From: Lachnospiraceae bacterium
Lineage (GTDB): Bacteria > Bacillota > Clostridia > Lachnospirales > Lachnospiraceae
NCBI GenBank assembly: GCA_910575835.1
Contig: CAJTGB010000036.1
Location: 1-52,676 of the forward strand
DNA length: 52,676 bases
Direction of reading: 5' to 3'
Made by a program: the position numbers and the translations under genes. This document shows, one piece after another, positions 31,631 through 40,344 of the stretch (positions are counted from its first letter, which is position 1; every line of letters begins with the position of its first letter). The notes below the pieces were generated by a model. It made no database searches and was not told the DNA's origin. It saw only the letters and a program-made list of their open reading frames with translations.

Positions 31631-32365
31631 ATGAGTGACAAGGTAATGGTCGAGGTGGAGCACGTATCCATGAAGTTTAATCTGTCCTCTGAGAAGTTCG
31701 ACAGTTTTAAGGAATACGTGATCAAGAGCCTGAAGAACCAGGTGTCTTTTGAGGAATTCTGGGCGCTTAGGGATGTGTCCTTTGAGGTGATGAAGGGGGA
31801 TGCCCTGGGATTGATCGGATTGAACGGCAGCGGCAAGAGTACCATGCTTAAGACGATCGCAGGAGTATTAAAGCCGACGGAAGGCTCTGTGCGTGTGAAC
31901 GGCAGCGTGGCCCCGCTGATCGAGCTTGGGGCGGGTTTTGATATGGATCTGACAGCGCGGGAGAATGTATTTCTGAACGGCGCGCTTCTGGGGCATTCCC
32001 GCAAAGAGATGGAGTCTTTTTATGATGATATTGTGAGTTTTTCGGAACTTGAGAATTTTATGAACGTACCGGTCAAGAATTTTTCGTCAGGAATGGTCTC
32101 AAGGCTTGCGTTTTCTATTGCTACTATCGGCGTTCCTGATATCCTGATCGTGGACGAGGTGCTCTCGGTAGGTGACTTCCGTTTTCAGGAGAAGTGTGAG
32201 AGACGCATTCAGGCTATGGCCGACCAGGGGACGACTATACTGTTTGTCTCGCACAGTATTGCTCAGGTGAAGAAGATCTGTGACAAGATTGCATGGCTTG
32301 AGAGCGGACAACTGAAACGCTTCGGTTCGGCAGAAGAGATCTGTAAGGAATATGAACAGTCCTAG
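31631..32365 (+). CDS. polysaccharide/teichoic acid ABC exporter ATPase (TagH/Wzt-like)
   Basis: ATPase partner of the preceding permease, 244 residues. It has Walker A GLNGSGKST (63-71), the polymer-exporter motif GSVAPLIELGAGFDMDLTARE, signature FSSGMVSRLAFS, Walker B ILIVDEVLSVGD and switch FVSHS. It lacks the C-terminal extension of B. subtilis TagH and the polymer-binding domain of O-antigen Wzt, so it offers no built-in substrate recognition. This fits TagGH-type export of a wall teichoic acid-like or rhamnose-containing polymer. Confidence 0.93.
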   Translation: MSDKVMVEVEHVSMKFNLSSEKFDSFKEYVIKSLKNQVSFEEFWALRDVSFEVMKGDALGLIGLNGSGKSTMLKTIAGVLKPTEGSVRVNGSVAPLIELGAGFDMDLTARENVFLNGALLGHSRKEMESFYDDIVSFSELENFMNVPVKNFSSGMVSRLAFSIATIGVPDILIVDEVLSVGDFRFQEKCERRIQAMADQGTTILFVSHSIAQVKKICDKIAWLESGQLKRFGSAEEICKEYEQS

Positions 32366-32406
32366 CCGTGCGGCCGGAGAAAACGTAGATAATGACGAGG
32401 TTTGGC

Positions 32407-33006
32407 ATGAAAAAAGTAAGGCGGATATTAGGTATCATCATTGTGTTGGTGTTTGCATACTGGTATGCCCATATTGCAAAGATGAACATGATATATGATA
32501 AGAGTGTGGATAACAGTGAATATATAAGTATGGGGATCTTAGAAGATCAGCGGGTAGAACAGAAGTTCGTCTGCATCGAGGAGAAGATGGACGGAATCTA
32601 TGCCAAGTGTCAGGTCGTGGGTGATGTGACAGATGTGAAGGTCAGATACAGCATTGCGGAAGCATCGTCCAGGAAGGTTGTTGCGGAAGGAAGCTGTCCG
32701 GCAGTTGAACTTAAGCCATCTAAGTTCAATAAGCTTAGCTTTGACACGATCGAAGGATGCAAAGACAGGGAATACATCCTTGCTGTCTGGTCTGACCCGG
32801 TTTCTCCGCGGAAGGGCGTTTCCTTCTATTATCAGCCGGAGACAGAAGAGGGGACGGCGCTGACTATAGGCGGCAGTGAGATTAAGGGCACTATGATCAT
32901 GCGGACGGTAACGGACCGTTTTGATATGGAGACTTTTTGTGTAGTGATCATATTTATCGGATTTATCGCTGCATTTATGAAAATTCTGTATAAATTATTT
33001 GAATAG
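32407..33006 (+). CDS. small two-helix membrane protein of unknown function
   Basis: 199-residue protein with an N-terminal membrane segment (ILGIIIVLVFAYWYAHIA), an outer domain of about 140 residues predicted as beta-rich (alternating pattern, KVRYSIAEASSRKVV) and a C-terminal membrane segment (FCVVIIFIGFIAAFMKILY). I do not recognise the family. ATG 32407 has GAGG six bases upstream; ATG 32392 is an alternative. It lies between the exporter and the first glycosyltransferase in a tightly packed operon, so a role in polymer assembly or export is likely. Confidence 0.7.
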   Translation: MKKVRRILGIIIVLVFAYWYAHIAKMNMIYDKSVDNSEYISMGILEDQRVEQKFVCIEEKMDGIYAKCQVVGDVTDVKVRYSIAEASSRKVVAEGSCPAVELKPSKFNKLSFDTIEGCKDREYILAVWSDPVSPRKGVSFYYQPETEEGTALTIGGSEIKGTMIMRTVTDRFDMETFCVVIIFIGFIAAFMKILYKLFE

Positions 33007-33014
33007 GTGAGATT

Positions 33015-35474
33015 ATGAATACTGAGAAGAATGAATTTAGAATTATCAAATATCGGCTGAAGACCGGTAATCCCGATATATTGCTGGTACAATGCTGGTT
33101 CTCCAACAATGAGATGGGAGATAATAAGCTTCTGTTCCTGCTGAATGATAAGAGGCTGGTGCCGAAGATATCTGTGCGGGAAGGGATAGAGATCAGGAAG
33201 AGACATCTGACGGATTCCTACGGGATCGACAGGGAGTATTATTTCTGGATCCCGCTGCCGGCGGATATGAACGACAGGCAGTATATCCGTATATTTGAAG
33301 AGGCACAAGGCAGGAAGCGTCTGGCGTATGCGATTCCCTGCCGCAAGATTGCGAAGCTTAAGGGACGGGTAGAGAGTTTTATCGAGGAATCTAAGGCGGA
33401 GGACGGCAAGGTAGAGATCAAGGGATGGTATATTTCGAAGAAGGACCGTCCGGTTCGGATCCATGTCGCGGACGAGAGCGGGAGGCCGGCCGAATTCGAG
33501 ACGGAGGAGATGTACAGGCAGGATGTTGTGGCGGAGTTCCCGGAAGCGTCGGCAGAAGACGCCCATGGGTTCAAGCTGATCCTTAACGACACTGGCAGTA
33601 AGAAGCTTAAGATCGTCTTAAGCGACGGAGAGAACCGTTCGGAATACCGTCAGGAGATCTATCCGTCTGTCGTGAAGAAGGGAGTTACGGAGGCAAGGAA
33701 GATCAAGGCGAAGACCGTAAGTTATCTTAAGACAGAAGGGGTAAAAAGAACCGCAAGACGCGCTGTTGTTAAGCTCTTCCGGCTGAATGAGAACAATTAT
33801 ATGGCCTGGCGCAAGGCAAACGAAGCATCTTTCAAGGAGCTGGAGGCTCAAAGAGAGACAAGCTTTGACTATATGCCTAAGATCAGCATTGTCGTCCCGC
33901 TATACAAGACTCCGCTGAATTATCTGGAAGAATTGATAGAATCTGTGAAGCAGCAGACCTACGGCAACTGGGAACTGTGCCTGTCGGACGGGAGCGGCGA
34001 GACTGTGTCTGCGCTGACGGAAGCATTAGACAGATACCAGAAGTCTGACAAGAGGATCAAAGCAGTGATCAGCGAGACTCCGCTTAAGATCTCGGAGAAT
34101 ACCAATAAGGCGCTCCATGCGGCGACAGGGGAGTTCATTGCGTTTGCCGATCATGATGATCTGCTGGCGCCGGACGCGTTGTTCGAGTGTGTGAAGGCGG
34201 TAAATGCCGACCCGGGGATCGATGCGCTGTATTCGGATGAGGACAAGATCTCTATGAATGGGAAGGAATACTTTGAACCTCATTTTAAGACGGATTTTAA
34301 TATTGATCTGCTGCGTTCCATGAATTATATCTGCCATCTGTTCGTGGTAAGAAGGAAGATCATGGATCAGGTGGGAATGTTAAGAAGTGAATTCGACGGC
34401 GCGCAGGATTATGATTTTGTTCTGCGAAGCGTAGAGGCCGCAGAGTGCGTCCATCATATTCCTAAGGTGCTGTATCACTGGAGAGCGCACAAGGATTCTA
34501 CCTCAGAGAATCCGCAGAGCAAGATGTATGCTTTCGAGGCAGGAGCAAGGGCAATTCAGGCGCATTATGACAGGATCGGTATTGCGGCTAAGGTTCACCA
34601 GGGGGAATATCTGGGACTGTATAAGACTGAACATATCATTGAGGAGCATCCGCTGATCTCATTGATCATACCGAACAAGGATCATATCGAGGATCTGGAC
34701 AAATGCATCAGCTCTATCGAGGAGAAGAGCACATATGACAATTACGAGTATATTATCGTAGAGAATAACAGCGAGGAGGAAGAGACCTTCCGGTATTACA
34801 AGGATCTGGAGAAGGAGAATCCAAGGGTTCATGTAATAAGCTGGGAAGGAGAGTTCAATTATTCCGCGATCAATAATTACGGAGCCAAATTCGCAAAGGG
34901 AGAATACCTGCTGCTTCTGAACAATGACACTGAATTCATCAACGGAGCATGCTTAGAAGAACTGCTCGGCTACTGTATGCATGACGATGTGGGCGCGGTA
35001 GGAGCAAGGCTTTACTACAGCGACGATACCATACAGCATGCAGGAGTCGTCGTTGGCTTCGGAGGAATTGCCGGCCATGCGTTTATCGGCCTTCCAAGGA
35101 GCGCTAACGGATATTTTTCAAGGATCATCTGCGCGCAGGATATGAGCGCTGTCACGGCGGCGTGTATGATGGTGAAGAAGAGTGTCTTTGAGGAAGTGGG
35201 CGGCTTAAGTACAGAATTGAAGATAGCCTTCAACGACATTGATCTGTGTATGAAGATCCGCGAGAAGGGGTATCTGATCGTATATAACCCGTATGCGGAA
35301 TTATATCATTACGAATCGAAATCAAGAGGCCTGGAGAATACGAAGGAGAAAGTAGAGAGATTTAACGGGGAGATTGCTACGTTTGCTCAGAAATGGCCTG
35401 AGATTCTGAAAAATGGAGATCCATATTACAATCCGAACCTGTCTCTGGAAAGATGTGATTTTAGCTTAAAATAA
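33015..35474 (+). CDS. dual-domain family 2 glycosyltransferase
   Basis: 819-residue cytoplasmic protein that probably adds sugars during polymer assembly. About 250 N-terminal residues are beta-rich and unassigned. A first GT2 domain (about 285-530) has ISIVVPLYKTPLNYLEELI, AFADHDDLLAPDAL and SDEDKI. A second (about 545-790) has LISLIIPNKDHIEDLDKCI, LLLNNDTEFI and FNDIDLCMKIREKGY. Such tandem GT2 proteins are often rhamnosyltransferases, and dTDP-L-rhamnose genes are in the window. The N-terminal domain could bind glycan. Start is 9 bp after the previous stop. Confidence 0.85.
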   Translation: MNTEKNEFRIIKYRLKTGNPDILLVQCWFSNNEMGDNKLLFLLNDKRLVPKISVREGIEIRKRHLTDSYGIDREYYFWIPLPADMNDRQYIRIFEEAQGRKRLAYAIPCRKIAKLKGRVESFIEESKAEDGKVEIKGWYISKKDRPVRIHVADESGRPAEFETEEMYRQDVVAEFPEASAEDAHGFKLILNDTGSKKLKIVLSDGENRSEYRQEIYPSVVKKGVTEARKIKAKTVSYLKTEGVKRTARRAVVKLFRLNENNYMAWRKANEASFKELEAQRETSFDYMPKISIVVPLYKTPLNYLEELIESVKQQTYGNWELCLSDGSGETVSALTEALDRYQKSDKRIKAVISETPLKISENTNKALHAATGEFIAFADHDDLLAPDALFECVKAVNADPGIDALYSDEDKISMNGKEYFEPHFKTDFNIDLLRSMNYICHLFVVRRKIMDQVGMLRSEFDGAQDYDFVLRSVEAAECVHHIPKVLYHWRAHKDSTSENPQSKMYAFEAGARAIQAHYDRIGIAAKVHQGEYLGLYKTEHIIEEHPLISLIIPNKDHIEDLDKCISSIEEKSTYDNYEYIIVENNSEEEETFRYYKDLEKENPRVHVISWEGEFNYSAINNYGAKFAKGEYLLLLNNDTEFINGACLEELLGYCMHDDVGAVGARLYYSDDTIQHAGVVVGFGGIAGHAFIGLPRSANGYFSRIICAQDMSAVTAACMMVKKSVFEEVGGLSTELKIAFNDIDLCMKIREKGYLIVYNPYAELYHYESKSRGLENTKEKVERFNGEIATFAQKWPEILKNGDPYYNPNLSLERCDFSLK

Positions 35475-35497
35475 ATGAAGATGGGGGATAGGGAATA

Positions 35498-37630
35498 ATG
35501 CTTAAAAGAAGGACGATGGCTTATAGATGGGGGATATATGCAGCCGGGGCAGTTCTGCTTGCACTGGTATCAGGGATATATGCCTTCTGGCTGGAGGGAT
35601 GCGCGGACGCGTCCAAATCAGGAGATATGCTGTTTTATCTTAGAAGGGCAGGCGTATCAAAAAAGGTCTGGCTCCTTGCCGTTCTTCTGTTCGTAATGTT
35701 CATTATGTATGAACATTACGGCACAAGGCTTACGGAATTCCTGTATACATGGAGGTTTGCCATAGCGGCCGGGATGTTCGTGCTGTGTGTGGCCTGTGAG
35801 CTGAACGGTTCTTCTATCGGCGCGTGGCAGGCATATCTTGGAGGAACGGATACAGGAACGCTTCTTGGAGCGGCAAGGCCGATCCGTTCGGACGAATGGG
35901 CGGTCTCGACTCCTATGATGCTGTCCCAGTATCGTAACGCGGGCGGTGCATTTCCTTATTACAGTGATACGGTCCGCGGCGCTGTTACAGATATGTTCAT
36001 GGTCTACGGACAGCCGGTGAAGGATATTGCTATGATCTTCAAGCCCTTTTATTGGGGATATCTTTTTCTGCCGGCCGGGATGGGGCTGGCTTTCTTCTGG
36101 TATGGCAGATGGATCGCGCTGTTTCTGGTATCCTTTGAGATGTGCATGCTTCTTACGGGAGGAGATAAGCGCCTGTCTGCGGCAGGGTCCTTCCTTGTGG
36201 CGCTGGCGCCTGTGGTTCAGTGGTGGTTTGCGATCAACGGTCTGGTGGAGATGCTTGTCTTCGGACAGTTGGCGGTATTGCTCCTGAGAAAATATATGAC
36301 GGATACGCGGACTTCTGTGAGAATGGCCTGTGTATCGGTGATCGCAGTATGTGCGGGCGGTTTTATTCTGATTCTTTATCCGGCGTGGCAGATTCCTATG
36401 GCGTATGTGATCCTGGCTCTGGGAATCTGGGTCATAATAGAGAATTACCGCGGTTTTCGGATCAGTGCAAGGGATATACTCTGTATTGTGATCGTTCTTG
36501 CGGCGTTTGCCGGGATCATGCTCCATGTCTGGGGCAATTCTAAGGAGACCGTTGAGCTGGTCCTTAATACGGCATATCCGGGGAAGCGTATGGAGACAGG
36601 CGGCGGGATCGGCCTTGAGTTCTTTAACTATGTGTCGAATATATGGTATGCGCTTCTGGGAGAAGGGACAGGGGCTAATGTGTGCGAGAGCGCACAGTTT
36701 ATTGATTTCTTTCCCCTGTGTTATGTGATTCCGCTGTATGCGCTGATTCAAAAGAGAGATAAGCTGATCGCCCTGCTTCTCTGTGTGGATGTGTTCTTTG
36801 TGATCTGGTGTGTGGCCGGGTTCCCGGCTGTGATCGCGAAAGCGACGCTTATGAGCTTTTCGACTGCTTCAAGGGCTTTTGTGCTTCTGGGGTTCGTGAA
36901 TATCCTGCTTCTGATCCGGGGGCTGGCTCTGGCAGAATACAGGTGTAAAGCTGTCATCGGAGGAGCTGCGGCAGTAATTGCCGGATATGCGGTTGTAAGT
37001 TGTGCAAGCTTTATAAATGAAGATTATTACCCTAGAATGAGTTACTATATATTCACGGTCGTTCTGTGGATACTGCTCTTCTACCTGCTGCTTCGGTATC
37101 ATGAAGCCGGGAACAGGAAGAGATTCAGCGTGCTGTGCATTGCCGTGATGATATTTGCGGGAGCGCTTGTCAATCCGGTAAGACGCGGCGTGGATAATAT
37201 ATATGAGACAGAGACGATTCAGGCCATAGAGGAGGTACACGGGCAGGATCCGGAAGCATTGTGGGCTGTGGAAGGAGTAGGATTTCCCTGTATCAATATG
37301 GGGATCATGGCGGGAGCGCCGACGGTCAACTCTACCAATGTGTACCCGAATCTTGACAGATGGAAGATTCTGGATCAAAAAGGAACTAATGAGAAGGTAT
37401 ACAACAGATATGCGCACATCTCAATCGTTTTAAAGGAGAGCGGGAGCCCGGAATTCCTGTTAAACCAGCCGGATGTATTCACCGTCTCGCTGACGGGCGG
37501 CAGTTTGAAGCAGTTGGGCGTAACGTACCTTATGTCGGGCAGGGAGAGCCTTAGAGAGTATGAGAGTGAGAAAATAAAGTTTATTAAAATAAAAAATGTT
37601 GGCAATTATTCTATATATAGGATAGAATAA
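35498..37630 (+). CDS. polytopic membrane protein, possibly GT-C-like
   Basis: 710 residues with about 13 membrane segments and a soluble C-terminal part of about 130 residues (from NPVRRGVDNIYETE). The first large outer loop contains ARPIRSDEWAVSTPMM, acidic residues placed as in GT-C glycosyltransferases, which use polyprenyl-phosphate sugars outside the membrane. Similar proteins recur in Firmicute surface-polymer clusters. Function is inferred from topology and neighbours only; the alternative is a polymer-transport or modifying protein. Confidence 0.65.
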   Translation: MLKRRTMAYRWGIYAAGAVLLALVSGIYAFWLEGCADASKSGDMLFYLRRAGVSKKVWLLAVLLFVMFIMYEHYGTRLTEFLYTWRFAIAAGMFVLCVACELNGSSIGAWQAYLGGTDTGTLLGAARPIRSDEWAVSTPMMLSQYRNAGGAFPYYSDTVRGAVTDMFMVYGQPVKDIAMIFKPFYWGYLFLPAGMGLAFFWYGRWIALFLVSFEMCMLLTGGDKRLSAAGSFLVALAPVVQWWFAINGLVEMLVFGQLAVLLLRKYMTDTRTSVRMACVSVIAVCAGGFILILYPAWQIPMAYVILALGIWVIIENYRGFRISARDILCIVIVLAAFAGIMLHVWGNSKETVELVLNTAYPGKRMETGGGIGLEFFNYVSNIWYALLGEGTGANVCESAQFIDFFPLCYVIPLYALIQKRDKLIALLLCVDVFFVIWCVAGFPAVIAKATLMSFSTASRAFVLLGFVNILLLIRGLALAEYRCKAVIGGAAAVIAGYAVVSCASFINEDYYPRMSYYIFTVVLWILLFYLLLRYHEAGNRKRFSVLCIAVMIFAGALVNPVRRGVDNIYETETIQAIEEVHGQDPEALWAVEGVGFPCINMGIMAGAPTVNSTNVYPNLDRWKILDQKGTNEKVYNRYAHISIVLKESGSPEFLLNQPDVFTVSLTGGSLKQLGVTYLMSGRESLREYESEKIKFIKIKNVGNYSIYRIE

Positions 37631-37649
37631 CAGTAAGGGAAGATGGACT

Positions 37650-39362
37650 TTGAGATTATCAGATAGAAAGAAGCAGAGAAGGCAGAGACAGATCATACTA
37701 AGGATATTATTTTTTGCGACGATTTTGCGGCTGTTTTTATTCTGGAAGATTCCGTTGTCTTATTGGACGGAACAGGTATATGACGATCAGCTTATGTTTC
37801 GGTATGCCGAGAGTCTGGCTGATTTTCAGTGGCTTGGGAGCTACTCCCATGTTACGCTGGTGAAGAGCGCATCATATCCGCTTTTCGTCGCAGTATGCCA
37901 CTTGATCAGACTGCCGTATTCTCTCGCTGTTGGATTATTGTGCGTTGCATCGGCCGCAGTATTTGTGAAGGCGGCAGAGAGGCTGATTCCGGCGTTTGTC
38001 TGGAGGGCGGCGATTTACCTGCTGATCCTGTATTCGCCGGTTGGATTTAAGTATCTGATCGTACAGAGAACCTATCAGGCGGCGCTTATCCCATATGCTG
38101 TGATACTGGTTTTTTCCTGCATGATCGCTGTTTTTCTGAGAAGAGAGGATGAGAAGAGCATGCGCAGATGGGCGGCAGGCGGCGCTGTCTGCCTTCCGTT
38201 CTTCTACTATATCCGCGACGATTCCATCTGGATCATGCCGTTTGTTCTGACGGTCACGCTGGTTACGATAGGGTGTCTGTTTTGGAAGAAGCGACATATT
38301 ACGGGGACGTTTGTCAGGAAATCGATCTGGGCAGCCCTGCCGGTGATTGCTCTCGGAGCAGTAACGCTAGGCATCTGTACCATGAACTATATTCATTATG
38401 ACGAATTCGTGACAAGCGAACGTACCGGCTCGGAATTCGCGGATCTGATGGACTGCCTGTATAAGATAGAAGATAAGGGAGCTTCTCCCGACGTATGGTG
38501 TTCTAACGATGCCATAGCCAAGGCCATTGCTGTAAGTCCGGCTCTTGAATCTATTGAGGAAGAGATATTAGGTCAGGAACTCAATTGGAGCGGAGGGTCG
38601 AACAAGGATATGAAGGGCGATATGCCGATGTGGGTCATGCGGTGTGCGCTTGATGATGCAGGATATTATAAGAGCGCACGGAAGATGAAGCAATTCTGCG
38701 GCAGGGCGGTGCAAGAACTGGAGGAGGCCTTTGAGAAGGGAACGCTTAAGAAGGACGGGCTGCTTCATTTAAGCAGCGTACAGATACAGAAGGAATACAT
38801 TCAGAACGGGAAGTATTGGAAGGATTTTTTGAGATATTTTACGGGTGCTGCCTGCTATAAGGGAGATACGGCTATCGTCTGCAAGATGGGCATCAGTCAC
38901 GGCAAGGTCAGGGATATCGGCCGGTGGGAGGATTTTTTTCGCAGCCGTACGACTTATCCCTCCGATAGGCAGGGGTCTTTTGGTATCATAGATCATATCG
39001 TCGGCATTATTGTGAAGGTAATTGATACACTGTTTCATCTGTTAAGTTATCTGACGAATATTGCGGCGGCAGCGGGGCTGATCTTTTTGACAGCGGCGCT
39101 GTTCAGGGACAGAAGGCATATAGAGATGTGGCTGTGTATATGCGGGATGGTGTTGTCGGCAGCGCTGCTTGCCGCGGCGGTCGTCTTGTTCTGCAGTTGG
39201 TTTGATTCAAAGATGGAGTCGAGCGTATATATGTATCTGGCAGGTACTTATCCTCTGCTTCAGATCGCGAAATATCTGACGATCTATCAAAGCCTGCGTC
39301 TGCTGGCCGAACGCGGAGGTGTTTTAGGAGTAAGCCTTGGAGATAGAGTAAGGAGAGTATAG
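37650..39362 (+). CDS. polytopic membrane protein, GT-C glycosyltransferase-like
   Basis: 570 residues with about 10 membrane segments and one soluble loop of roughly 160 residues (near 235-400). The loop after the first membrane segment carries WTEQVYDDQLMFRYAESL, a DD motif in the position expected for a GT-C active site. It probably transfers a sugar from a polyprenyl-phosphate donor to the exported polymer. The start is TTG 37650, with AAGGGA upstream. It ends 1 bp before the DPM1-like glycosyltransferase gene, which would make its donor. Confidence 0.72.
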   Translation: MRLSDRKKQRRQRQIILRILFFATILRLFLFWKIPLSYWTEQVYDDQLMFRYAESLADFQWLGSYSHVTLVKSASYPLFVAVCHLIRLPYSLAVGLLCVASAAVFVKAAERLIPAFVWRAAIYLLILYSPVGFKYLIVQRTYQAALIPYAVILVFSCMIAVFLRREDEKSMRRWAAGGAVCLPFFYYIRDDSIWIMPFVLTVTLVTIGCLFWKKRHITGTFVRKSIWAALPVIALGAVTLGICTMNYIHYDEFVTSERTGSEFADLMDCLYKIEDKGASPDVWCSNDAIAKAIAVSPALESIEEEILGQELNWSGGSNKDMKGDMPMWVMRCALDDAGYYKSARKMKQFCGRAVQELEEAFEKGTLKKDGLLHLSSVQIQKEYIQNGKYWKDFLRYFTGAACYKGDTAIVCKMGISHGKVRDIGRWEDFFRSRTTYPSDRQGSFGIIDHIVGIIVKVIDTLFHLLSYLTNIAAAAGLIFLTAALFRDRRHIEMWLCICGMVLSAALLAAAVVLFCSWFDSKMESSVYMYLAGTYPLLQIAKYLTIYQSLRLLAERGGVLGVSLGDRVRRV

Positions 39363-39363
39363 A

Positions 39364-40284
39364 ATGGATAAAGTTGCAGTATTGATTCCCTGCTATAATG
39401 AAAGTATCACGATTGAAAAAGTCGTCAGGGATTATAAACGTGTTCTGCCGGATGCAGTCATCTATGTGTATGACAATAATTCTTCCGATGGGACGGACCA
39501 GATCGCAAGGGATGCCGGAGCGGTCGTCAGATATGAATACCGGCAGGGTAAGGGGAACGTGATCAGAAGCATGTTTCGGGATATTGATGCAGAGTGTTAT
39601 CTGATGATCGACGGGGACGATACTTATCCGGCGGAGGATGCGCCTGCGATGATCGACCTGGTCTTGAATAAAGGCGTGGATATGGTGATCGGAGATCGGC
39701 TGTCGTCTACTTATTTTATGGAGAATAAGAGGCCTTTTCACAATTCAGGCAATCTTGTTGTCAGGGGGCTGATCAATAGATTATTTGGAAGTAACGTCAA
39801 GGATATTATGACGGGATACCGGGCGTTCAGCCGGCTGTTTGTCAAGAGCTTTCCGGTTCTGTCCAAGGGATTTGAGATAGAGACGGAGATGACGATCCAT
39901 GCGCTCGATAAGAATTTTCTGTTGGAAGAGATTCCGGTCTCCTACAGGGACAGGCCTGTCGGAAGTGAATCTAAGCTTAATACGGTGAGCGACGGGGTTA
40001 AGGTGCTGAAGACGATCATGAATCTCTTCAGGGATTATAAGCCGCTGCTGTTCTTTTCTGCCGTGTCTGTGATCTGCGTGATCGGGGCGCTGATACTGTT
40101 TATTCCGGTGCTGCTGGAGTATTTTGCGACGGGGCTGGTGCTCAGGTTCCCGACGCTGATCGTATCGGGCGTGCTTGCGATCATTGGGATTCTGTTATGG
40201 ATCTGCGGTTTGATCCTTCATGTTACAGTGAAGAAGCACAGACAGTTGTATGAGATATTGCTGAATCAGATTAGTATAAGATAA
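39364..40284 (+). CDS. polyprenyl-phosphate glycosyltransferase (DPM1-like GT2)
   Basis: Family 2 glycosyltransferase, 306 residues. It has VLIPCYNESITIEKVV at the N-terminus, nucleotide- and metal-binding YDNNSSDGTDQIA and MIDGDDTYPAED, and acceptor-side MTGYRAFSR. Two C-terminal membrane segments (about 222-245 and 255-285) follow. This layout matches enzymes that load a sugar onto undecaprenyl or dolichyl phosphate. With GtrA (25735) as flippase and a GT-C protein (37650 or 35498) as transferase it would complete a three-component outer-face glycosylation route. Confidence 0.88.
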   Translation: MDKVAVLIPCYNESITIEKVVRDYKRVLPDAVIYVYDNNSSDGTDQIARDAGAVVRYEYRQGKGNVIRSMFRDIDAECYLMIDGDDTYPAEDAPAMIDLVLNKGVDMVIGDRLSSTYFMENKRPFHNSGNLVVRGLINRLFGSNVKDIMTGYRAFSRLFVKSFPVLSKGFEIETEMTIHALDKNFLLEEIPVSYRDRPVGSESKLNTVSDGVKVLKTIMNLFRDYKPLLFFSAVSVICVIGALILFIPVLLEYFATGLVLRFPTLIVSGVLAIIGILLWICGLILHVTVKKHRQLYEILLNQISIR

Positions 40285-40344
40285 GTGAAAGGAGGAGCTT
40301 TTACCAGGGGATAAGAAGGGGAAGATGAGAAAGGAGATTGAGTT

